A DNA stretch of 64,000 nt from assembly GCA_002104895.1 (NCBI GenBank), contig MCFG01000011.1, positions 1 to 64,000 on the forward strand, in the 5' to 3' direction. The position numbers and the translations under genes were made by a program. The stretch comes from Anaeromyces robustus (Eukaryota > Neocallimastigomycota > Neocallimastigomycetes > Neocallimastigales > Neocallimastigaceae). The notes under the pieces are model-generated. The model was given only the letters and a program-made list of their open reading frames with translations, was not told where the DNA came from and did not search any database. Positions 54,154 through 64,000 of this stretch are shown one piece after another (the first letter of the stretch is position 1; each line of letters starts with the position of its first letter).

Positions 54154-55563
54154 CATATATATCAAAAGAGAATAAAATATTTACTATTATTTATCATATA
54201 ATCTGTTATAAATATATATATATAGTGTTTATATAAACACTTAATTCCTAATAACTAATAATACCTAATGCAAATATGATTTGTATAAATCATCTTATTT
54301 AAACATTATTTAATTTTATATCAGTAACATAAAAAACTTTTATTTTCTCTTTTATACATATATACGTTAGTTGTTTTTATTTTTTTTTTTATTTCCTTTT
54401 TTTTTTTTTATCTTTTCAAATCTATTCTATGATATTTAACTATATATATATATATATTATATTTAACATAATATGTATTATAATCACTTTAAATTTTTTT
54501 AAGTGATCATAATAACATATATAAAAAAACATATATAAAAAGCATATATATATATATATAATAAATAATATAATAATAATAATAATAATAATAATAAAAT
54601 AAAACTAATAAAACAAATTATAATAAAATATATTAAAATAAAATATAATAAAAACATAACAAACACAAAATTAAAAAAATATATATTATAATGAAATTGA
54701 TATTTATATTTATATTTATATTTATATTAATTGTCAATTATTTTATTTAATTTCTTTTTTTTTTTTTTTTTTTTCTTTGTTTTCATATATTGTCCACTTT
54801 ATATGTTTATTTATATTAATTTTTATATATTTTATTTTTCATTATAATTTATTATTATTTTTTATGTTTAGAATAAAAGTCTTTTAATTTTTACATAAGT
54901 AAAAAATTTTTGAACTATATATATAAAATCTTTTTTTTTATTTTATTTTATTTTACTTTTCTAAAATAAAAATGAAAAAAAAAATTTTTTTTTTTCTTTT
55001 AAAATTGTCTTTGTATATTTATAATTTAGAGAATATTGTATTGTATTGATGAATAAGAAAAAGTTTAAAAAAAATTGTTTTATACATTTTAATTTTTCTC
55101 TTTACATAAAAAGAGATTTTTTTTCTTTCTTTTAATATTAACAAAAAAAAAATAGAAATTATTTTTTTTATATATATTTTTTTTAATAATTGTTGTTTTT
55201 AATAATTGTTGTAGTTTAAATTGTTGTAGTTTTATAATATTATATTATATATTGTATATTGCATATATATATATTTATATATTATATAATATTTCTTTTA
55301 TTTTTAAAATTTATTGTTGTTCATTTTTTATATTTATATTATTTTATTAATTTATTTATATTTTTTAATATAACTTTTTTTTTTTACTTTTTCTTAGAAT
55401 TATTATTTAGTAAAAACTATTTTCTAAAAATATAAATTGATTAAAAAAAAAGTTTTTATAAAAAAAATATAAAAAAAAAATAAATAAATAAATAAATAAA
55501 AATAAAAATAAAAATAAAATAAAAAAAAAATTTTTATTTTATTTTTTTTATTTATTTATCAAT
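54102..55563. other. Intergenic between convergent genes
   Basis: The receptor (plus) and the endoglucanase (minus) converge here. The stretch consists of TA dinucleotide runs, A/T runs and AAATAAAT-type sequence just 3' of the endoglucanase stop (candidate polyadenylation signals for the minus strand). No gene seen. Confidence 0.7.
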
Positions 55564-56721
55564 CTAACGACGACAACCAGTTTTAGCTACTAATTCAGCT
55601 GGACATTCAACTTCTTCAAAGTCCATTTCTGGGTTATCAGCATTCTTAAACCATCCAAATCTCCATTGACAACCAGCTTGAAGAGATGATGGTAAATTAG
55701 AACAACCATCAGCAGATCTAAGACCACCATAACGTTCACCCCATGAAGCAGCATTAGTATTAAATTGAGAAGAACATCCATCAAAAATACCAAGACCACC
55801 ACCTGGCATTTGAATATCAAAATGATTTTCACCAAGATCACCACCAGTATTAGTGACTTGAACAATCATTTGTTTACCAGCAATAGCAGTATTAGTGAAA
55901 GTTAATTTGTAACAAGCACAACACCATGTAGCTTCAGATCCTCCAGAAATAGAAGCGGCAGCAAAACCATAAGATAAATTATCATTAATAGCCCATGGTT
56001 GTTGATCAGTACACATAAAGGCTTCACCTCCATCACAACCACTTCTAGCATCAACATCACTAATAATAGAACCATTTCTATTACAAGTATTAACTGGATG
56101 ACTTACACTAGCTTTACCGGACCATGAACAAGATGGTTTACAACAATCCCAATAACGAGTAGTTCTACCATGTCTCTTATTACCATAAGAAACAATATTA
56201 CTACCACTGTTATTATTGTTGTTGTTGTTGTTGTTGTAATTGTTTGGAAGAGATTTAGTACCATTATTATTGTTGTTGTTGTAATTATTGTTGTTGTTAT
56301 TGTTGTTATTGTTGTTGTTGTTGTAATTGTTTGGAAGAGATTTAGTACCAGAATTATAATTGTTGTTATTGTTGTTGTTGTTTCCACCACCACATTTGCT
56401 AGTATTAATTTCACAAGCGGCATTGTTTTCCCAACCCCATAAACTATTATCACCTCCAGTACCAGTAATAGTACAACCACTACAATAACGAGTACCATGT
56501 GGACCTACACCATTGTTGTTATTATTGGTAGCATTACTTCCACCACACATACCTGAATCAATTTCACAAGCTTGGTTGTTTTCCCAACCCCATAAACTGT
56601 TGTCACCACCTGTACCAGTAACAGTACAACCATTACAATATGGAGCGCCGTGTGGACCGTAACCAGCGGCAGCAACGGCACCAACCATAGAAGCAATAGT
56701 AATTAATAATTTAGTATTCAT
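55564..56721 (-). CDS. Secreted GH45 endoglucanase with two dockerin/CBM10-like modules
   Basis: A single-exon gene of 385 residues. Residues 1-19 form a signal peptide ending AVAAA. Two repeated four-cysteine modules (about 20-60 and 72-111, each with GPHG…YC.GC…[10 protein letters not shown]) resemble fungal dockerin/CBM10 domains. An Asn-rich linker (112-178) contains GTKSLPNNY twice. The catalytic domain (about 186-385) is a typical subfamily-A GH45: [11 protein letters not shown] with putative catalytic Asp192, [21 protein letters not shown] with putative acid Asp302, and the C-terminal NADNP…[11 protein letters not shown]. The spacing of the two Asp residues fits Humicola-type Cel45A, so the enzyme should be active, hydrolysing internal beta-1,4 bonds of cellulose outside the cell. 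Roles could be digestion of environmental cellulose or remodelling of stalk and spore walls. High similarity to fungal enzymes raises possible lateral transfer. Confidence 0.93.
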   Translation of the reverse strand: MNTKLLITIASMVGAVAAAGYGPHGAPYCNGCTVTGTGGDNSLWGWENNQACEIDSGMCGGSNATNNNNNGVGPHGTRYCSGCTITGTGGDNSLWGWENNAACEINTSKCGGGNNNNNNNNYNSGTKSLPNNYNNNNNNNNNNNNNYNNNNNNGTKSLPNNYNNNNNNNNNSGSNIVSYGNKRHGRTTRYWDCCKPSCSWSGKASVSHPVNTCNRNGSIISDVDARSGCDGGEAFMCTDQQPWAINDNLSYGFAAASISGGSEATWCCACYKLTFTNTAIAGKQMIVQVTNTGGDLGENHFDIQMPGGGLGIFDGCSSQFNTNAASWGERYGGLRSADGCSNLPSSLQAGCQWRFGWFKNADNPEMDFEEVECPAELVAKTGCRR

Positions 56722-59260
56722 TTTGTTTTTATTTTATTTTATTTTATTTTAATCGTTTAATAATTATATTATTTTAAAAAAAAATTTTTTTTTTTCAATA
56801 GAAGAAAAAAATAAACTCTTTTTTTTTTATATTTATTATTTATTTATTTATTTTTTTTTTTTTTTGCTAAATAATAACTCTCAAAGTTATATTTATATTT
56901 TATTATTCACAGAATAATACGATATTTTAAAAATTTGAGGAGAATTCTCATTTATTTATACTCAAAAAAAAAATTGAAAGAAATTGAAACAATACATATA
57001 AAAATGAACCTTATTACATTAACACAATAATAAATAATATTTGTATTGTGATATTATATATAAGATATTAAATGTATTAAAATTAAAATTCCTAAGTCAT
57101 ACAAAAAAAAAGTAAAAAAAAGAATAAAAATTAATATTAAATATTAAATTGTTTTATATATTAAAAATAAAAAATTTAAAAAAAAAAAAAAATAAAAAGG
57201 ACATTTTATTATTAATTTTTATATATATAAATATATATAAGATTATATTCTGAATATAAAAATGTAATTTACTTTTTTATATAATAAAATGTGTTTTAAC
57301 TTTTTTTTTTAAACTTTTATTTAAATTTTTAAATTTTTATATTTATTAAACTTTTTGTTTCACTTTTATTCATACATTTTTTTTTTTAAAACTAAAATTC
57401 AACTATATTCATTTCATTGACTTTTCAATTATTCAATTAGTTTTTTTTTATTAATTTTTTATTGGTTATCGTAAAATTTTTAAAACTAAGTTTATAAACT
57501 TTATTTATTATATTTTATTATTATTTATGAAATTTTAATTTATATTTATATGTTTTAATGTTTTATACAAAAAAGAGATAAAACATAAGATAGAATAAAA
57601 ATACTAAAGATATAAACTTTAATTATTATATTTTTATTATTTTATTATTTATAATAATAAAAAAAAATTTTTTTAACAATTTATGTTTTATTTTGTTTTA
57701 TATAGTAATTATAAGACTTAATTTAAAGGGAAAATAAAAAAAAAATCTTTTATTATAAAAATTTTAAATTTTATAAAATTATATATAAAATCTTTTTTTT
57801 ATTATTATTATTATTTTCATTTTAAAAAGTAATAATAATTAATTGGAATAAAAAACTTGTCTTACTATAATAAAACAAACAAACAAATCAAATATTGAAT
57901 ATTACTTTTTTTTTTTTTGTTAAACTATATATTAATAAAATAGGAATAAAATAATTTTAATTTCATATGTTAATTATTCCCTTTAATCTGTTAACATGAT
58001 TTCTTTTATCAAAATTTTTCTATTTACATAATCTTAATTATATTTAATATTATAATAAATTAAAAATAAAAAAAAATGAAAATTAATATTTTTTAAAATA
58101 TATATATATATATTAATCCTTTAATATAATTATTACTCTGTACATAATATATAAATAATAGCATAATTTATAAATAAAAATTACTATAACAATATGTGTA
58201 ATATGTAGAATTAATGTTCATTCTTTTTTATAAAAAAAAGTATTACTTTACTTAATAATCATAATCATTCTTTTTTCTATTTTATTAATCATTATTTTTT
58301 TCTATAACAATAAATAATTAAATAATTATAGTAATAAAATGAAAAAAAAATATTATATTATATAATAATAATAAATAATAATAAATAATTAAGAACTTGT
58401 AAACTTAAGAATTTATGAACTATGACTTATAAACTTAAAACATTAATTATTTGAGAATTATTAATTATTCCTTTTAAAGTAAAAATTTAATCTTTTTTTT
58501 CCTATTACAATTCATTCAACAATAAAAAAAAAAACAGATAATTAAAAGTTGAAACTTTATATATTATTAAAAAATAAAATAAAAAAAAAGTTTAAATTTT
58601 TATTTTAAATAATAAATACTAATGAATGATTATAATTGAAAAATAAATGAAAAGCATAATTTATAAAGTTATAACCTTTATAGGATTTTAAAAATTTTTA
58701 TAATAAGAAATATTTGATTTTTCATTTAATATGTATAAGTTATTTTATAATTATTATTTTAATAAATCCTTTAATTAATACTTTCTAAAAGTTTTTTTTA
58801 ATACCTTTTTAATTATATGCTATCTTTCTAATCAATACACTTTATGTACATCAATTGAATATTAAAAATAATACAAATACAAATACATATACATGTAAAT
58901 TAAATATTAAATTATTAATATTCAAAACACTTTATGCTACTTTAATTACCTAAAAATTTATATTAAATAATTAAATACTAATTATTTATTATTTTATTAT
59001 TTATTATTTTATTATTTATTATTTATTATTTATTATTTTATTATTTATTATTAATCGTTTAATTATCTAATTAATTAGATCGTATAATAGTAATAATTAT
59101 GACTAATTAAAAATAATAAAATAACTCATATGTAAAGAGATGAAAGTACTATTTGATATTGACTATCTAATGTAATACTTGAATAAAATTAAATATTTAA
59201 ACAAATATATTTTATTTATTTATCAATTACTAAACTAAAAATCATTAAAACTTGTATTTA

Positions 59261-59692
<432 letters not shown>

Positions 59693-59944
59693 AATCCACT
59701 TTATAATCCAAACTTGTTATTATAATGATATTGATTATATAATATTTTTGATTAACTCTTTTATATATATATTTTTATTACATCAACATTTTTTTACTTT
59801 TATTATATTTTGTATCAAAAAATGACTAAAATATATATTTACATATTTACATATTTGTTTATGTAAAAATATAAATATGTATGTTTAATTATTATATGTA
59901 ATAATAATATAATAAATAATATTATTAGAATAATTAATAATTAA

Positions 59945-59954
59945 ATAATAGTAT

Positions 59955-60015
<61 letters not shown>
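59945..60015. repeat. (TTTA)n microsatellite
   Basis: About 17 pure TTTA units. Confidence 0.95.
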
Positions 60016-62817
60016 TAATGAAATATCAATCATTATTATATATCAATTATTATATATAATTATATATTCATTATTTATTATGTATAAATATTATGATTAT
60101 ATATTGTATATACATTTAAATCTTTACTTTTATTGGTCTAATTAATAAAAATATAAAACATAAAAGGGCCGTTAAATAATTCATGTAAGAAAAATGACAA
60201 TTTCATAATAAATTTTGTGTCAATTTTAATATTATTAATATATTAGTTTTAATTTAATAATCAAATACGAATCATGGTAAAAATATAATAATTAAAGTTT
60301 TAAATTTTTTTATACATAACAAATAAATATACGGAAAATAAATTTAAAACTCTCCATAACTTACATACTAAATATAGAAATTTTGAATTTTTTTTATTTT
60401 AATAATAATGGTTAATGAGTTTATTTTTTTTTTTTTATTTTGTAAAACAACACCTATACATATATAGTATATCATTTTATTATATGTTTTATATATATTT
60501 ATACATATATAGAAATTATAATATAATATATTATAATAAAAAAATGTATAATTTTACAAAACACAATCATTCATTCATTTTATGAGTAATAAAAGTTATG
60601 ATATAATGTATGATTATCTTTTTTAATTTATAATTATTAAGTAAAAAAAAAAAAAGTAATTGTTATTAAATGATAATTATTTTTATTTATTCTATGATCC
60701 ACCGATGTAAATGACAATAAATATATGATTATAAATAAATATATAAAACATTATATATAATTATATATTATATATAAATAAATATTTATAATTATTTATA
60801 TATAAAAGTCATGAATAACATAAAATAAAAGAAAAGAAAAGAAAAGAAAAGAAAATATAAGTGTAATTATAATTTGAAAACATAATAATTATTTCTATTT
60901 TTTTATTATAATAATATTTATTTTATATTTATATTTTAATTCAGACATTATTGATAAATAAAATATTTAAATGTATGAATAAAAATGAAAATATAAGAAA
61001 AGAGTATTATACATATAATTAAATGGAAAGGAATGAATGATTAATAGCTAATTCATTCATTAATATGATGATCCACTTTCTAATTATTATTTATCAATAC
61101 TTTTTTTTTTTTTTAAGGAAAAATAAAAAAAAAATAAATAAATAATTATTGATATAATTAATTAATTAAATGTTAGAAATATAAACAAATAATTAACAAT
61201 ATATAATTATTTATTTTAAGGAAAATATTTTGTATTACCTAAAAATTAACCTATAAAATCTTAGGAATAAAGTTGAAAGAATTTTACTGAGTTGGATCAT
61301 GAACAAATCATAATTTTTATTATGTTTATTAATAAAATTTTTATTAATTAACATTTAGATTCAGATATAGTAATTTGAATTTTATTGAAATAATATAGAA
61401 AATTGAAATTGTTTTTCTAAGAACAATTTCTTTGATTTGTTTAAAAAAATACCCTTAAAAATATTAAATATTATTGGATTCTACCTTATAATATAATATT
61501 CATTTGTTTATTAGGTAATGTACAACTTATTTTTTTTTATTAAACACAATAATAAAACAAAACAAAAAAAAAAGGTTTCAGTTAAACCAGTATAATAATT
61601 ATTTAGAATTTAAAATATAACATATTTACATTTACACTTTTATTCATAATAAACTCTTTAAATAATTTTATTTTTTTAATAATAAAAATAATTAATAATA
61701 ATAATACTTTATAATATAATGTAATATATAATGTAATATATAATATAATATAATAAATACAAAATATTATTTATTCCTTTATTCATTTATTTATATTAAA
61801 TTCAAATTTAAAAACATCTACTTTTTTTTTCTTTTTTTTCCTTTTTTATTCCTTTCTTTTTTTCTATTTATTAATTTATACAAGAAAAGGAAAAAAAAGC
61901 ACTATTTAACATTAAACATAAAATTTCCTTTTTTATATAAACTTAATTTTTAATTAAATAATTTTTTTTTATCTTTCTTTTTAACAAAATAAAAAAATAA
62001 TAATAAAAATAAAAAATAAAATAAAAAAATCATTAATTAATTTTATTAAAAATTAAAAATTTTTTAAGTATGAAAAATAAAACATGAAAGAAAACAAAAA
62101 GTAATTTTTTCTACCAATAAAATTAAAAAAGAGACAAAATTAAATAAAATTTTTTTTTTAAATTTTTTTTTTTTTTTTAATTATTTTGTATTTTGTATTT
62201 TACCAACTTATTAATTTATTAATAATTAATTATTTATTAACATTTATTATTATTTATTAATATTTTATTAATATTTATTAATATTTATGATAATAACGGC
62301 AAAAAATGCAAAACTATAAAAAAAAATTAAAAATTAAAATTTAAATTAAAAATTAAATTAAAAATTTAATAATAAAAATTTTTTTTTTAATTTTAAAATA
62401 TTAAAATGCTGTTTCACAAAATAGTATTTAAAATGATTTTATTGGATAATTTTTATTAGCTCTATGCAAGGTAATAAATAAATGTCAACCTATAAAGTCA
62501 TAAAAGAGGAATATTAAAAATTTTAAAGAATAAAAAATTACTACGATTAAAATACGAAAGACATGATCAGTAATATAAATAAATATAAATAAATAATATA
62601 AAATAAAATAGCAACTAATAATAATTAAGAGAAATAACAATGAAAATAATATTATAATAAAAATAAAGCAGTTTATTAGTAAAAAATGAAACTGATGTTT
62701 AATAATAAATAATTATAATTTGCTCATGATAATATTTTAACATTTTAAAATAAAAAATTATTTATTCTTATAATTTATATAAAAAAATATTTATATTATA
62801 TCTTTTTACTTATTTAC

Positions 62818-62822
62818 TTATT

Positions 62823-62905
<83 letters not shown>

Positions 62906-62926
62906 TTTTTTTATTTATTTATTTAA
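62818..62926. repeat. (TTTA)n microsatellite
   Basis: About 27 TTTA units with one interruption near 62907, flanked by further TTCATTTA-type units up to about 63040. Confidence 0.9.
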
Positions 62927-63559
62927 TTTATTCATATATATACTTATATATATTTATTCATTCATTTACTTATTAGTTTTTTTTTTCATTTATTTATTTA
63001 CTTATTCATTTATTTATTCATTCATTCATTTATTAATTTATTAAATGATTAAATAATAATTGATAAAAAATATAATAAAATTTGAAACTTCACTTTTATT
63101 GGTTAAAAAATTATTCGATTATAAACTTTAAATGTTACACTTTTTATTAAATATTATAATAAATAAAATTTATTTAATATACTTCAATTTTATTATTTAA
63201 TATTATTTAATACATATATTAATTATTTTTTATTATTAAATTACTTTTGTATTTTTGTATAATTTTTATTATTTAATTTCTGTAAATATAAATAAAAGGT
63301 TTTTTTTTTTTTTTTTTTTTTTTATTTTTTTTATTTTATACACTATCTTTTGTAAATAAATATATTCATTTTATATTAAATATATAACTTTGATAGTTAT
63401 AGTTTAAGAATAATATATATATAAGATAAATATAAAATTTATAAGATTATAAAGATATAAAACTTTTATTTCTTTTTTGTAAAATATAAAATATATATAT
63501 TTTTTCCTTTTTTTTATTTATTTATTTTATATTACAAAGAAAAAAAAATATATTTCAAA

Positions 63560-64000
63560 ATGAATACTAAATTATTATTAACAGTTGCTATTATTGTTGG
63601 TGCTGCCACAGCCGCTGGTACCGGTCCTCATGGTGCTCCAATGTGTGATGGCTGTACTATAACTGGTACTGGTGGTGACCAAAGTTTATGGGGTTGGGAA
63701 AACAATGTAGCTTGTGAAATTGACACCAATAAATGTGGTGGTGGTAATAACAATAATAATAACAACAATAACAATAATAACTGGGATAATAACAATAACA
63801 ATAACAACAACAATAATTGGAATAATAATAATAACAACAACAACAATAATTACTGGGATAATAATAACAACAACAACAATAATTGGAATAATAATAATAA
63901 CAACAACAATAACTGGGATAATAATAACAACAACAACAACAACAATAACAACAATAATAACAATAATAATCCTGCTACTAAAACTCTTCCAAATGTTACT
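63560..64000 (+). CDS. Secreted dockerin/CBM10-module protein, paralogue of the endoglucanase (partial)
   Basis: The ATG (context TTTCAAAATG) opens 147 codons that run off the window. Residues 1-19 form a signal peptide nearly identical in layout to the endoglucanase at 55564-56721 (both start MNTKLL and end in an Ala-rich cleavage region). About 20-58 is one four-cysteine module ([18 protein letters not shown]…[13 protein letters not shown]). The rest visible is an Asn linker broken at intervals by Trp-Asp or Trp-Asn, then PATKTLPN, which echoes the GTKSLPN linker motif of the neighbour. A GH45 domain probably follows outside the window, but this cannot be seen. Only one module precedes the linker, against two in the neighbour. 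Divergent orientation and similarity point to an inverted duplication. Confidence 0.9.
   Translation, partial: MNTKLLLTVAIIVGAATAAGTGPHGAPMCDGCTITGTGGDQSLWGWENNVACEIDTNKCGGGNNNNNNNNNNNNWDNNNNNNNNNNWNNNNNNNNNNYWDNNNNNNNNWNNNNNNNNNWDNNNNNNNNNNNNNNNNNPATKTLPNVT
63724..63972 (+). repeat. Coding minisatellite for an Asn/Trp linker
   Basis: AAT/AAC runs are punctuated by TGGGATAAT or TGGAATAAT words roughly every 30-40 nt (about six times), giving Asn-runs spaced by Trp-Asp or Trp-Asn. Codon alternation between AAT and AAC suggests selection for the protein and not simple slippage. The Trp residues could add weak carbohydrate binding. Confidence 0.8.

Noticed and set aside
56103-56498. Val/Ile/Thr-rich frames overlapping the endoglucanase
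   Set aside because: Shifted-frame translation of the Asn-codon repeats in the real gene.
63628-63846. Minus-strand Leu/Gln-rich frame
   Set aside because: Antisense shadow of the secreted module protein and its Asn linker.

Overview
The window is nuclear DNA of a social amoeba, most likely a Dictyostelium species close to D. discoideum. Coding sequence is A/T-biased with long Asn and Ser runs. Non-coding DNA is almost pure A/T, full of A-tracts, T-tracts and AAT/AAAT microsatellites. Introns are short GT-AG introns, starts sit in an A-rich context (AAAATG), and there is a non-LTR retrotransposon. The species cannot be fixed from sequence alone.

Layout. Positions 1-32910 hold no gene I can support: a low-complexity desert with microsatellites, two tandem repeats, three clear hairpins and a few islands of normal complexity. 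32911-35071 is a two-exon, 640-residue four-pass membrane protein with tetraspanin-like topology. 37214-40332 is a 5'-truncated non-LTR retrotransposon whose reverse transcriptase frame is still open and which ends in a poly(A) tail. A decayed relative lies directly behind it in the same orientation (40333-41290). A repeat of about 255 bp follows the fossil and recurs about 4.5 kb downstream (41286-41541 and 45771-46030). Between the two copies lies one intact ankyrin-repeat-like gene (43991-45241).

46813-54101 is the main find. I assembled it by hand as 20 exons whose phases all agree, giving 1190 residues. The product has a signal peptide, a secreted beta-helix-like ectodomain, one EGF-like module and a class C (family 3) seven-helix GPCR core. 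Convergent to it, on the minus strand at 55564-56721, is a secreted GH45 endoglucanase with two N-terminal dockerin/CBM10-like modules. A second protein with the same signal peptide and module starts at 63560 on the plus strand and runs off the window. These two cellulase-type genes are divergent, 6.8 kb apart.

The genes do not form an operon or an obvious pathway. The two cellulase-type genes are paralogues and probably act together on extracellular cellulose, either microbial or plant substrate or the amoeba's own stalk and spore walls. The receptor could sense an extracellular ligand through its beta-helix and EGF portion; that is inference.
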